A stretch of DNA of 64,000 bases. Source: Mixophyes australis. Lineage: Eukaryota; Chordata; Amphibia; Anura; Limnodynastidae. The notes beneath the pieces were generated by a model. The model did no database searches. It was not told where the DNA came from and saw nothing but the letters and a program-made list of their open reading frames with translations. The stretch spans positions 69,244,205 to 69,308,204 of the forward strand of contig JAVHZZ010000002.1 of the NCBI GenBank assembly GCA_036250195.1, read 5' to 3'. Numbering within the stretch: the first letter of the stretch is position 1; each line of letters starts with the position of its first letter. The translations under genes were made by a program, and so were the position numbers. Of this stretch, positions 10,738 through 21,147 are shown one piece after another.

Positions 10738-11184
10738 AATGTTATCACCAGAAAGCAATTTTTGAGACACACTTTATTTAAATGATAAAGCGCCAAACAT
10801 ACCACCAACCACAACAGGATTCACATTTTACTGGAAAGCTTCCGGAGAACAATGATCTTGATGCATTTAAGTCCATTGAGAGAACTATCAAAATTGTAGG
10901 ACGTGTAGTGGCTGCTACAGAATCCAAAGCTTGTTAGACCGATGAAGCCGGTCCACCCTCCTGCGTGGTATGCCACTCTCTTTGTTACATATGCTCCCCC
11001 TCCACTCTCTCCTTGACACTTATGTCATGCTGCTATTTCAGGAGGTGGGTTGTCTGTGCAGAGACCACCTATATCATGGTGCAGCTATAAGAGGTGCTGA
11101 AGATTCCAGTAAAGGAGGGAATAGTTCTGTGCCATGGTGTCAGTCCCTGGACAACTGGTTCTTAAATTAACAAAACAAAAAAAT

Positions 11185-11500
11185 TAGACATCCGCCCCAG
11201 GGGCGAACGGAGGATTGTCGGGGGGGGGTTTCCCCCCCGACCCCCCCAAAAAAAACACCCTCCGTGAGAGCTGCTGCAGCAGCTCCGTTTCTTCAGCGCT
11301 GTCCTATACAGCAGCCGCGGCGCTGTCTAAGAAGCGTCCGCGGCGGTGCTGTATACACTACAGGACCGCCGCAGACGCTTCTTGGACAGTGCAGCTATAG
11401 CGGCCACTTAGTTAGCGCAGGGGGGGGGGGTTCTGGAGACTCAGAAACCCCCCCTGCGTGCGCCACTGAGCCCCTATTATAATCTGCCACTGCAGCCAGT
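11185..11500. mobile_element. GC-rich palindromic non-autonomous element
   Basis: Starts near 'ccccaggggcgaacggagg' and ends near 'gcgccactgagcccc'. Inside, 'aagcgtccgcggcgg' and 'ccgccgcagacgctt' face each other around 11340-11380, and poly-G and poly-C tracts face each other. Ends and target duplication are uncertain. It lies in the intron between SOAT2 exons. Confidence 0.5.
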
Positions 11501-12266
11501 CCCATGCATGGGAGTGGTGAATTAACGTTAAAGTCAATGGCAGAAGTACAACTTTAATCTCCAATTCTAAGAAGGAACGGGAGAGTATTGAATAATATCC
11601 TAAACTGTCAGTAAATGTACGAAAAACAAAACGGAATATGAACAATGAGCGTGTTAAAATCACAAATCCTTTGTGTCAGTAGTGGATTGTCTCGTCTTGG
11701 CCAGCGCTAAATAAATAATGTTAGGAAATATCTTTTGATAATGATTTTAACCTGGAAAGATACTCAACTCTAATGCTATTACATTGAGTTCAGGAAGTAC
11801 ATTATCAGGCCATTGATGACTTTTTCCATACTCCTTATATACATAAGAACATAACTGTCCTGATTTAGTGCACTCAATTATTCACCGTCCTGCCAGTCAG
11901 GACCTTTGCCCCAACTTAAAAAAAAATTGGGAGGTGTGTCCGCCACACGAGTTGTTGGTGCAGGGTGTATTTAGAGGGTGATAGTTAGGAAACGGCCCAG
12001 CACTTTAAGTGCTAGGTATGCCTGCTAGGATGACCATGTCCCCAACACGACTCTGTCATGCCCTCTATTAGGCATAGAATGTTGGGAGGTAGGTAAGAGG
12101 AGCACTTTGGAGGAATATAATCCTAAAAGAGAGACACGTGGAATTATACTGTAAATGTTAATTTCCACATGTTACATGAGAAAAGCATCATATATGATCA
12201 TCTTCATTTAGTTACTGACACATACTCTCTAATTGTTTTGTATCCGGTTGTTTTTGCTTTCTTTAG

Positions 12267-12326
12267 ACACCATGGCCCAGTATCAGAAAGGAAGAAGGTG
12301 TTTCTGCACCGTGCGTCACTGCTGGA
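12267..12326 (+). CDS. SOAT2: SOAT2 exon leading into transmembrane segment 1
   Basis: A 60-nt exon between ttgctttctttag and a GGA|gtaagt donor. The first base completes Arg, then HHGPVSERKKVFLHRASLL follows and two bases (GA) are left, completed to Asp by the T at 53370. Across the junction the protein reads [19 protein letters not shown], a strongly conserved SOAT segment before the first membrane helix, with a (K)KVFxxRxSLL lead-in typical of SOAT1 and SOAT2. The phase match over a 41-kb intron confirms both exons. An ATG inside this exon is in the wrong frame and is not a start. Confidence 0.93.
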
Positions 12327-12793
12327 GTAAGTGTACTTCTAAATTGCTACTTTGTCAGCCTCTTTATTTTAGATTTTTTTTCAATGCAGTTCAGCCTCTT
12401 ATTCTTTCGCAGTAGTGCTGCTGAATATTCAGGCACCATGCTTACTAACTGTTTAAATGTGATTAAAATACAGGTATGGCATAATCCAGAAACATCTTCA
12501 AGGCAGAAAAAATAAGTAAATAATTGCTGCAGAGCGAGGATAATTGCACAGACAAGAGGACAGTGTAAAGACCACTGCTATGGCAATATGGGAAAAGCAG
12601 GGCCACGTTTTATATTTAATTTAGTATATTTTATTGTAGAAAAAAACCTTATGCACAAACCCCAGATCCCATATACATGAGCATGATTCTTTACACCAAA
12701 ATATCAAACTACTTGGTTCCTTAGTCAATATGACACAAACCTCAGCAAAGTAAGAACAGTTTGTATTTTACGTATAGCTGGAGGAATGAATAA

Positions 12794-13655
12794 CAGGGCC
12801 TGATTAACAGGCTGACTAGGCTGCACCCTAGGTGTGAAGCTTTTGAGGGTGCAAAATTGTGACAGGGAAATGTATCAACTGAATTTAATTTTAAATTATC
12901 AGAGAATAATTGTTCCCCAAAGTAAAATGAAAGAAATAAAAGAAAAATGTAGTATGGTATTAATCTTGACGTATTCCTATGGTAAAGGCTGAAGACAATG
13001 AGTCATTCATTGTTGAGGATAAGCCAGTAGGAGAGACAAGGATGGCTACAGCTGCAGACGTGACAGCCCGCTCCCCATCATCTTCAAATCTTTACCCATA
13101 CTTGCCTACTTTGGGCAAGTTCCTTCCGAGAGGGGGGGTGGCGGGAGGGGACGTGACGCGGCCAAATGTGTCATTTTGGCCCCGCCCCCACGTTAAAAAT
13201 TGACGTTTTGTCGCCAGGCGCAGTAATTTTTGCTGCTGCTGCAGTCATTTTGTGACGGCAGTAGTGGGATGTGGGAGATTTGCTAGCTCTCCCAGGAGTC
13301 CATGAGACTGACCCGAATTTCGGGAGTCTCCCGGACATTCCAGGAGAGTTGGCAAGTATGTCTTAACCTTTAGTAGCACCTGTTCATGCCTTCATTCCAT
13401 TCTGCAACAGAGTTCTGATTTTAATGAAAATAAAATTAGTAACAAAGATTGCTATGACGTTTTTAAAAAGTGAAGCGGAGCTGAGTTTCGAAAACAAATG
13501 AAGTTGAGTGCTGTGAGGAATTGGGATGATGGAAGTCAGATTTCAAATTAAGGACAAATTTGTTTCTACCTGTTGCATATTAGCTTGGTGTTGAAGGCGA
13601 GAGGGAGCCACAAGTATACTGGCCTAGGGTGGCCTGCACTCTTAAACAGGCCCTG
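12794..13655. mobile_element. Non-autonomous hAT element with a nested MITE
   Basis: Starts CAGGGCCTGATTAACAGGC and ends TTAAACAGGCCCTG. The flanks are atgaataa (12786-12793) and ataaataa (13656-13663), an 8-bp duplication with one mismatch, as for hAT. The MITE at 13097-13360 is inserted inside it, so this element is older. No transposase frame seen. Confidence 0.85.
13097..13360. mobile_element. MITE, CATACTTGCC family, copy 2
   Basis: Starts CATACTTGCC and ends GGCAAGTATG. Flanked by tctttacc and tcttaacc, 7 of 8 bases identical. Nested in the hAT at 12794-13655. Confidence 0.85.
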
Positions 13656-13663
13656 ATAAATAA

Positions 13664-14635
13664 GCAATTTATTAAAAATGTAATTTAAAGTATAACATTA
13701 GTATGTACAAGGATTAAAATGGATTTGTTATTATCTTCTGTTCGTTTGTGTGTTACATAATGGTGTATTAATGATTATTGTACAAGCAGAAATCCCAGCC
13801 TCCCCTCCCCCGTCCCTGCATGTAGTTTGAAGCTGCCTTAGTGCACCGTTTTACATAATCATACCAATCTATTAAGGAGGATATTTGTATTTCTTAGTTA
13901 TTATTGCACTTCTATGGTGTCTGCTAGACACAAATCTAAGATGTTGTTATTAAGGACACCAATTTCCAGTCATTGAAATTCAAAATACTGACAATATAGA
14001 GTTGGGTGTAAGTTAAATTCTTTTGCATAAGATATGCATTTCCATACTGTGCATGTGCACAACAAATGCAGGCATGTGCTTCCATATATAGATTTTTGTA
14101 TTTTGTTGATTTGCGTCTTCTTAAGCTTAGAGATGTGGTATGATGGTGGACAGGGGCGGACAAGAGCAAAATATGGGTGTGCAGGGGAGGGCTGGCAAAT
14201 TTTAGCCCGAGGGGCAAGACTCGACCTAGCAGCCTATTAGGAACATTTTAAAGGAAAAAATGCAGATGGCCCAGTGACCAAGCCCAAGGTAGACCACAGT
14301 GGATGTGACCGGCCCGGGTGGCAGATAACCCCCTGCCCTCCAGCCCTACCTGCCCCAGTGGGTGTGTACACATCAGTAGGATACAAATTGATGTGGTCAA
14401 ATCGTCACATATGCCTTTTAGGAGATATTGAATGGCATATTGTGTGATAACTTTCAGCTACACTATCTACCAACTTCTGATTGGCAGATTGCATAATGAC
14501 ACCTCCATCACTGGTAGTTAAATTGTTACTCACCATAATATATGAAGTTACAGCCTCACATTACTTCTCCATTTCGACTACTGCAGGAAAGAAGTTTCTT
14601 ATTTTATTTTTAAATGGAAAGCAGATTAATAGGTG

Positions 14636-14640
<5 letters not shown>
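13664..14640. other. Intron, no gene
   Basis: A weak repeat at ~14150-14360 begins near 'caggggcggacaaga' and ends near 'tgccccagtggg', which could be a degraded non-autonomous element. The rest is AT-rich sequence in which I recognise nothing. Confidence 0.4.

Positions 14641-14641
<1 letters not shown>

Positions 14642-14679
<38 letters not shown>
14642..14679. repeat. (TA)n microsatellite
   Basis: About 19 TA units directly left of the unidentified repeat at 14680-15371. Confidence 0.95.
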
Positions 14680-14683
<4 letters not shown>

Positions 14684-15208
14684 AGTTAACCCGTGCATGA
14701 TACTCATGCATTCTAGTCAAATCAAGCTACTTAAGGTGTTAAAAAGGTTCTTGTCATGCATTTGGGCCTAGCCCAGGCCTCCTCAGGAGAAGAGCGTTAC
14801 TTCTCGACGTAAGCGCCCCTTTTTTAGCGTGGTTTTGTTCACATGTCACCACCTCATCATTTTTCTCCATCCCTTCATCCTTCATTTTATCGCCACATCT
14901 ATCCAGATGTCTATCCAGACACAGGGATCTCTCTCAGCGGTCCTGAGTATCACACTCCTCTCGCTCTGTCACCCCCGGCACCCACCAACCACTCCCCACT
15001 GTCACCCCCGGCAACCACCAACCACTCCCAACTGTCACTTCTCCTTCAAGAAATATATATATATATTTTTAAAATCTTTATAAACACTTTTAACAATTAA
15101 CAAATTAAATTAACAAATTAAAAACATCTTAGTATACAAAATTTCAGCCCTTTCTGAGTTTTTTTTCCACTCACACTAAGAATTTAGTAGGTCAGTGTAT
15201 AACTCCGC

Positions 15209-15227
15209 CCAGCAGGTGGCGCTGCAG
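15209..15227 (+). promoter_or_regulatory. CTCF-like motif, copy 1
   Basis: CCAGCAGGTGGCGCTGCAG closely fits the known vertebrate CTCF core (CCASYAGRKGGCRS type). Occupancy cannot be read from sequence. Confidence 0.5.
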
Positions 15228-15297
15228 CAAATTTCAGCCCTTTCTGAGTTTTTTCCTACACACACTAAGAATTTAGTAGGTCAGTGTATAACTTCGC

Positions 15298-15316
15298 CCA
15301 GCAGGTGGCGCTGCAG
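15298..15316 (+). promoter_or_regulatory. CTCF-like motif, copy 2
   Basis: Identical 19-mer to copy 1, same orientation, 89 bp downstream, carried by the tandem duplication. Confidence 0.5.
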
Positions 15317-15372
15317 CTTGGGTTTTTTTTTCCACACACAGACACACGCCACTAGGCTTTTATATAGTAGAG

Positions 15373-15404
<32 letters not shown>

Positions 15405-15900
15405 TGTGGCAAGAGCCCGCTACTGCTGAAGCACACGCAAACAACTTCTTTTTATGCAGCTTTATTGTCAGGATGGTTAAAATGTATTTGACACCGAATG
15501 ACTTTCACAGCAATTATGGAGACCCTAAACACTAGCTAGACATAGACCAGCTCTCTAAAGACCAGCCAGCTTCCCCAGCGTTGGTCTCAGTGAACAAATG
15601 ACACAATCAAGCTTTTATACATGATACTCCTCCCCCAGCCTTAGCTTGATGGGCAGATGACACACCCACCTTCTCTTTAAGAGGAAACTCCCATCACTGG
15701 CTCTGTTTGCACTAACAGACACACCCTGTCTGTTTGCTGAGAGGAAGGAGCTTTCAAATCATGTAAGTTAACCAAACTTTAAACTACACATAAGTCTTCA
15801 CCTGGTTTAACCTCAATCTAGGTGCATAACTGCGCCAATGTTTTATTCTGCTTGTATGCTTTCTCTGCATCTTGTCAGATAAATGCCTCCCTTTGTTACA
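15405..15900 (-). mobile_element. Solo LTR of the Gmr1-type family
   Basis: 496 bp starting TGTGGCAAGAG and ending TTTGTTACA on the + strand, clearly homologous to the 498-bp LTRs at 15917 and 20650 but visibly more diverged. (TA)n lies on both sides. Only 16 bp of TA separate it from the full-length element, so it is an older insertion in the same tract. Confidence 0.88.
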
Positions 15901-15916
15901 ATATATATATATATAT

Positions 15917-16414
15917 TGTGGCAAGAGTCCGCTACTGCAGAAGCACACGCGTACAACTTCTTCCTTTTTATGGTTCTTTATTGTCAGGATGGTAATAATG
16001 TTTTGACACCGTATACTTGCACAGCAATTATGGAGACCCTCAACGCTTACTATATATAGTCCAGCTCTCTGTCCAGATCAGCCAGCTAGCCCAGCGTTGA
16101 TCTCCCTGAACAATGAAACAAGCAGAGTTTTATACCTGACACTCCTCCCACAGGCCTAGCTTGATGGACAGGTGACACACCCACCTTCTCTTTAAAAGGA
16201 AACGCCCATCCCTGGCTCTGTTTAGACTATCAGACCCACCCTGTCTGTTTGCTGAGAGGAAGCAGCTTTTAAATCATGTAAGTAAACCAATTTTAAACTA
16301 CACATATGTTTTTACCTGGTTTAATCTCCACCTAGGTACATAACTGTGCCAATGTTTAACTCTACTTCCCAGCTTTCTCTGCATATTGCCAGCTAAATGC
16401 CTCTTTTTGTTACA
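15917..16414 (-). repeat. 3' LTR of the Gmr1-like element
   Basis: 498 bp, TGT...ACA ends. On the minus strand it is preceded by the purine-rich tract complementary to 16415-16427. Confidence 0.93.
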
Positions 16415-17679
16415 TATCCCTCCCCCTAGCGTCTCCAAGTAGGGGGACGCGGACTTCGCGAGGAGCGCATATTTTCGTGACAACGCATCTGCATTTTTGT
16501 GTAGAATCCCAGGCCTATGTTCTACTGAGAACTTGAAAGGTTGTAGTGCCAAGAACCAGCGGGTTACCTTGGCATTTACCTCCCGGTTGTTCTACATCCA
16601 TCTTAATGGTGCATGGTCTGTTATTAGGGTGAACTCTCTGCCTAGGAGATAATAGCGCAGAGCTTCTGTAGCCCATTTTATGGCGAGACATTCTTTTTCC
16701 ACAGTGGCATATTTTTGTTCCAAAGGAAGCAACTTACGACTTAGGTACAGGACAGGATTTTCTACTCCATTCTTCTCCTGTGACAAGACTGCACCTAAGC
16801 CAACGCCAGAAGCATCAGTTTGGAGGAAGAACCTCCGGGTAAAATCTGGTGCTTGTAGAACTGGAGAGGAACAAAGAGCTAACCGAAGATCAGACCAGGC
16901 GGTTTCTGCAGAGTCAGACCAGGTTAATCTATCTGGACAACTTTTTTTTAACATGTCCGTAAGTGGAGCAGCTCTAGTGGCGAAGTGGCTTACAAACCGC
17001 CTGTAGTAACCTACTAAGCCTAAAAAGGTTCTTAACTGTAACTTTTTCTCTGGTCTTGTCCAATTTTTGACTGCCTCCACTTTGTCTAGCTGGGGTTTTA
17101 CATGCCCTCGACCAACAATGTACCCCAAATATTTGGCTTCTCTCATGGCTATGGCACATTTCTCTGGGTTAGCTGTTAACCCTGCGGACCGTAATGAAGC
17201 TAAGACCGCCTCAACTTTGGCTAAATGCGATCCCCAGTCTGGGGTATAAATCACTATATTGTCCAAGTAAGCAGCTGCATAAGCTGTGTGAGGTCGTAGC
17301 AATTTATTCATAGCCCTTTGGAAGGTGGCAGGTGCCCCATGCAACCCAAAGGGTAGGACTTTATATTGATAGAGACCATCAGGGTGGAAAATGCAGTCTT
17401 TGGCTTGGCCGTGGAAGTCAGGGGAACTTGCCAATAACCCTTTGTTAGATCAAGGGTTGTTAAATAATTGCTACCAGCAAGATTTTCCACTAGTTCATCC
17501 ACACGTGGCATCGGATAAGCATCAAACTGCGACATACTGTTTAGGCGCCTAAAGTCATTGCAGAACCTAATTGTCCCATTGGGTTTCGGGACAAGCACAA
17601 TGGGACTATTCCATTCACTAGTGGACTCTACAATTACATCTAACTGGAGCATCTTCTTGACCTCCTTTCTCACGTCCAC
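16298..17679 (-). pseudogene. Reverse transcriptase-RNase H of the Gmr1-like element
   Basis: Frame 17679-17308 holds early reverse transcriptase motifs (VLVPKPNGTIRFCNDFRRLN and LTTLDLTKGYWQVPL). Frame 17434-16592 continues after a frameshift near 17420 with VLPFGLHGAPATFQR, the active-site region, and an RNase H domain (LQTDASGVGLGAVLSQ, VEKECLAIKW, LITDHAPLRW). The catalytic YxDD box reads YLDN at ~17251-17262, so the second metal-binding Asp is Asn. An in-frame TAG at 16592-16594 interrupts RNase H, whose end (HRPGILHKNADALSRK) lies at ~16500. The copy cannot make active enzyme. Confidence 0.9.
16415..16427 (-). other. Polypurine tract of the Gmr1-like element
   Basis: Minus-strand AGGGGGAGGGATA, directly abutting the LTR start TGTAACA. 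This is the expected plus-strand DNA primer site. Confidence 0.85.
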
Positions 17680-18111
17680 CCGTCTGGCTTCTGGAATACG
17701 ATATGGCTTCTGCTTGATAATGACTCCTGGCTCAGTGACAATGTCATGTTCGATTAAGGTAGTGCGCCCAGGAATAGAAGAAAAGACATCCCTGTCCGGC
17801 GAATCATTTCTTCAGTCTGTTGTCTCTGCTGAATGGACAAGGCTGGCTCTATGGGCACTTCAGACTTTTCAATGGCAGTACTCACTACCTGAGGAGAGGC
17901 TTCCTCATCATGCCAGGGTTTAAGGAGGTTCACATGCTATATTTGCTCCTCCCTTCTCCTACCTAACTGGTGGACTCTGTAATTGGCAGGACCGACAGCC
18001 TCTAGAACTTCATATGGACCCTGCCAATGGGCGAAAAGTTTGCTTTCCTGGGTAGGAACCAGGACTAGGACCTTGTCCCCAGGCTTGAAAGATCGAACAA
18101 CAGCACTTTTG
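17680..18111 (-). pseudogene. Degraded link between integrase and reverse transcriptase
   Basis: No frame longer than ~40 codons on the minus strand. By position it should hold the integrase C-terminal end and the start of reverse transcriptase. Several indels are likely. Confidence 0.55.
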
Positions 18112-20280
18112 TCATAACTTTTCTTCTGTCGTTCCTAGCCTCTCATACATTTGGGACACAAATTGTACCAGATTTGGCTCCCTGGGACCTTGATGCTCCC
18201 ACCCTTCTTTTAACATATCCAAGATACCCCTGGGCTGTCTCCCAAACAATAACTCAAAGGGACTAAACCCTGTTGAAGCTTGAGGTACCTCATGGATGGC
18301 AAACATCAAATAGGGAATAAGAGTGTCCCAATCTTTTTTCTCTTGAGCCACTGCTTTCCTGAGCATGTGCTTTAATGTGCGGTTAAAGCGTTCCACCAAG
18401 CCATCTGTTTGTGGATGGTATACAGAGGTGTGAAGCGCCGTAACCCCTAGCAACTGGCACATGTCCTTCATCAGTTTAGACATGAATAGAGTACCCTGAT
18501 CTGTGAGAATTTCTTTGGGTATTCCCAAGCGTGTAAACATCAATACAAGTTCTTTAGCTATGGTGCTGGACTTTATGTTTCGAAGGGGAATTGCCTCTGG
18601 ATACCTGGTTGCATAGTCAAGCACCACTATATATTGGTGCCCATGTGCGGATTTTTCCAGGGGCCCCACAAGGTCCATAGCTATCCGTTCAAAGGGAACT
18701 TGTACTATTGGTATTGGAATGAGAGGTGCCCTGTACATGGGTTTGGGACAGGTTCTCTGACAAATGGGACAGGACCGGCAATACTTTTTCACTGCCATGT
18801 GTACACCGGGCCAGTAAAACCTAAGCAGAACTCGTTCCTGTGTTTTATCCTCCCCTAGGTGTCCCCCACAGACATGTGTATGTGCTGCTTTTAACACTAG
18901 GGTTACATGGACCTGAGGAACCATTAATTGTTCTACTTTTTCCCCCTGTACATTAGCAACTCTATACAGGAAATTATTTTTAACAATAAAATATGGTATA
19001 CCTTCTGCAGGCTGGGCGGCTTTCGCTACCCCATTTACCTCAGTCAAACTTTTAAAGGCATGTTCCAAAGTGGCATCATTAAGTTGGTCTCGAGCAAAGT
19101 CCTGCAAAGGAAACAAAATTGGTATTGCGGACCAGTCCGTATCCTCACTGACAGGTGGGGTGGGCTCATCTGCGACATCACCGACCAATGCTAGTTTGGA
19201 CTGTCCATGTTTCCCCACAGTTGGATGCTTTTGTGGAACTCCTGCTGTGACTCCCAGGATGGCATTCCAGTTTGGCGGTTCCCAAAGATCGATGTCCAGA
19301 TGTTGTGGATTCTTAGGCGGTTCCTTTAAGACCGGGCTTCCGACCGTTGCATCAGTTGCCGGCATGTCCGGCCGGATCCGCTCACCGAGGACATCATTAA
19401 ACAGTGGGAAGTCTCGCCCCAAAATGAGTGGATATGGGAGTTTAGGTGCCATGGCAGCTACCACCATAACAGTTTTGTCTTTGAGTGTGACTGGTAGTAT
19501 TGTTCTCTCATACTCCTCTGTTGTGCCATGTACGCAAAGAACTTTCACTTTGGGCAACCGAGAAGTTATGGTTTCGGGTAAAGCAGAGCTGGAAACCAAT
19601 GAGAGTTCACTCCCCGAGTCAACCAAGGCCAGAACAAGGTTTTGGTTGTTTAGCACAGTCACCTGGAACAAACAAGGACTTCCTGATAAGGGACTCATGG
19701 TAAAACAGCTTGGAAATGCAGGTCCAATATGTGCTACAGAATAGTCCATGGGTTCCTGTAGTTTAAGACACTCTGCCTTAAAGTGGCCTGGCTCACCACA
19801 TTGAAAACACTTCAGATTAGACAGCTTTGCACCTGGCCCTCTGTCCGTAGCAGTTTTGCCATTGGGCCCTGTGGAAAGGATTGTCAAACCTGGCTTTTGG
19901 CGTGGCAGCAGCTTAGGCACAAATGCAGGTTCTTTAGTCATTTGCTGTAGCGCACAAAACCTTTCTACCACGGTGGCAAGCTCTTCATAAGTTTGTGGGT
20001 CTGATTGCAGAACCCACCTTTGCAAATCACGGTTCAGCCCCCGGATGCAGTAATCTATTGCCAGAACTTCAATAATCCGAGAAGGCGAATTCTCCTCAGG
20101 CTGCAGCCACTTCTTTAAGATTTTAGAAAGCTCAGCCACTTGCGCTCTGACCGGTTTTTCTTTATCATAGCGCCATTGGTGATAGCGCTGGGCTCTGCCT
20201 GGCCCGGAAACTCCAATGCGAGCCAATATCTCAGACTTTAGACACAGATAATCAGAGGCCCGTTCCTCATCTAGATCCAT
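18112..20280 (-). CDS. Gag-protease-integrase ORF of the Gmr1-like element, 722 codons open
   Basis: The longest meaningful ORF in the window. Residues ~29-110 form a SCAN-like capsid C-terminal domain (QRYHQWRYDKE ... ELSKILKKWLQPE ... LNRDLQRWVLQSDP). A CCHC zinc knuckle is at 158-171 (CFQCGEPGHFKAEC). An aspartic protease follows with DSG at 221-223 and LILGRD near 286-291. Integrase starts at ~430: zinc-binding H469/H474 with C504/C507, and a D,D35E core at D536, D594 and E630. SCAN domains of vertebrate zinc-finger proteins are known to descend from Gmr1-like capsids, which supports the lineage. The true gag start is upstream at ~20631, separated by one in-frame stop. Confidence 0.9.
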   Translation of the reverse strand: MDLDEERASDYLCLKSEILARIGVSGPGRAQRYHQWRYDKEKPVRAQVAELSKILKKWLQPEENSPSRIIEVLAIDYCIRGLNRDLQRWVLQSDPQTYEELATVVERFCALQQMTKEPAFVPKLLPRQKPGLTILSTGPNGKTATDRGPGAKLSNLKCFQCGEPGHFKAECLKLQEPMDYSVAHIGPAFPSCFTMSPLSGSPCLFQVTVLNNQNLVLALVDSGSELSLVSSSALPETITSRLPKVKVLCVHGTTEEYERTILPVTLKDKTVMVVAAMAPKLPYPLILGRDFPLFNDVLGERIRPDMPATDATVGSPVLKEPPKNPQHLDIDLWEPPNWNAILGVTAGVPQKHPTVGKHGQSKLALVGDVADEPTPPVSEDTDWSAIPILFPLQDFARDQLNDATLEHAFKSLTEVNGVAKAAQPAEGIPYFIVKNNFLYRVANVQGEKVEQLMVPQVHVTLVLKAAHTHVCGGHLGEDKTQERVLLRFYWPGVHMAVKKYCRSCPICQRTCPKPMYRAPLIPIPIVQVPFERIAMDLVGPLEKSAHGHQYIVVLDYATRYPEAIPLRNIKSSTIAKELVLMFTRLGIPKEILTDQGTLFMSKLMKDMCQLLGVTALHTSVYHPQTDGLVERFNRTLKHMLRKAVAQEKKDWDTLIPYLMFAIHEVPQASTGFSPFELLFGRQPRGILDMLKEGWEHQGPREPNLVQFVSQMYERLGTTEEKL

Positions 20281-20289
20281 ATAAGCTCG

Positions 20290-20631
20290 CTAAGCTTCAC
20301 CAGTCAGATATGGCGCCAGTCTCTCAGCCCAATCTTTAGGAGGCCATTTTGCCCTTTTTGCAAGTCTCTCGAAAGACACCAGATATGCTTCTACGTCATC
20401 AGCTGGTGACATTTTCTGGAGAACAGGACCAGGTGGTTCATTTCTGTCATGTCTCATCTGGCTTAACTCTTCTCTTAAGAGCCTTGTGTTTTCCACCTGT
20501 GCCTCGGCGACTTGTAGCATCTGAGCTTGCTGCTGTTGTTGCGCAGCGGCCACATTCACGAGGGTTCTCAGTACTTCCTCCATGTTGATGTCTGCGCGGG
20601 TTGGGTAGCGGAAACTTGCTTCCCGGAGCAT
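20290..20631 (-). pseudogene. Gag N-terminal part of the Gmr1-like element, cut by a stop
   Basis: 113 codons in the same frame as the 722-codon ORF, ending in a TAG at 20290-20292, ten bases before that ORF's first ATG. It has a Q-rich coiled segment (VNVAAAQQQQQAQML, then a heptad-like stretch) and a capsid-like end (VEAYLVSFERLAKRAKWP). Its ATG may be further in, at NMEEVL. Without the stop the two parts would be one gag. Confidence 0.8.
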
Positions 20632-20647
20632 CCCACTCCTGACACCA
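20630..20647 (-). other. Primer binding site, tRNA-Leu type
   Basis: Minus-strand TGGTGTCAGGAGTGGGAT, two bases inside the 5' LTR. All 18 bases are complementary to the 3' end of vertebrate tRNA-Leu as I know it. Confidence 0.85.
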
Positions 20648-20649
20648 TT

Positions 20650-21144
20650 TGTGGCAAGAGCCCGCTACTGCAGAAGCACACGCGTACAACTTCTTCCTTT
20701 TTATGGTTCTTTATTGTCAGGATGGTAATAATGTTTTGACACCGTATACTTGCACAGCAATTATGGAGACCCTCAACGCTTACTATACATAGTCCAGCTC
20801 TCTGTCCAGATCAGCCAGCTAGCCCAGCGTTGATCTCCCTGAACAATGAAACAAGCAGGGTTTTATACCTGACACTCCTCCCACAGGCCTAGCTTGATGG
20901 ACAGGTGACACACCCACCTTCTCTTTAAAAGGAAAGGCCCATCCCTGGCTCTGTTTAGACTATCAGACCCACCCTGTCTGTTTGCTGAGAGGAAGCAGCT
21001 TTTAAATCATGTAAGTAAACCAATTTTAAACTACACATATGTTTTTACCTGGTTTAATCTCCACCTAGGTACATAACTGTGCCAATGTTTTACTCTACTT
21101 CCCTGCTTTCTCTGCATATTGCCAGCTAAATGCCTCCTTTTGTT

Positions 21145-21147
<3 letters not shown>
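20650..21147 (-). repeat. 5' LTR of the Gmr1-like element
   Basis: 498 bp, same length as the partner LTR, about 98.6% identical by eye. Confidence 0.93.

Larger units (their letters stand above)
15139..15318. repeat. Two tandem ~90-bp units
   Basis: Each unit begins 'aatttcagccctttctgag' and ends 'gcaggtggcgctgcagc'. They are nearly identical apart from the length of the T tract. Confidence 0.9.
14680..15371. mobile_element. Unidentified interspersed repeat flanked by (TA)n
   Basis: A ~690-bp block starting 'cacaagttaacccgtgcatg' and ending 'cttttatatagtag', with (TA)n on both sides. It holds two copies of a short 'gtcacccccggca' unit (~14968-15030) and the ~90-bp tandem duplication at 15139-15318. 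I do not recognise its superfamily; inverted ends were not seen. Confidence 0.5.
15917..21147 (-). mobile_element. Full-length LTR retrotransposon, Gmr1-like Gypsy (defective)
   Basis: 5,231 bp bounded by two 498-bp LTRs, read on the minus strand: 5' LTR at 20650-21147, primer site, gag, protease, integrase, reverse transcriptase, RNase H, polypurine tract, 3' LTR at 15917-16414. Integrase lying before reverse transcriptase is the reverse of normal Gypsy order and is the known hallmark of the Gmr1-like group of deuterostome Gypsy elements. The two LTRs show 7 differences by eye, so the insertion is fairly recent, but its genes carry two stops, at least one frameshift and a damaged reverse transcriptase active site. 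It sits in a (TA)n tract, so the target duplication cannot be defined. Confidence 0.92.

Noticed and set aside
12270..12415. ORF starting ATGGCCCAG, or an ATG start inside the SOAT2 exon at 12267
   Set aside because: The ATG is out of frame with the SOAT2 phase chain, and the frame runs through the splice donor into the intron.
14680..15371. Helitron end, because of the 'ctag'-containing right edge
   Set aside because: No TC start, no 3' hairpin next to CTRR, and (TA)n flanks instead of an A|T junction that could be tested. Left as unidentified.
19070..19744. 224-codon + strand ORF
   Set aside because: Antisense shadow of the gag-protease-integrase ORF of the Gmr1-like element.
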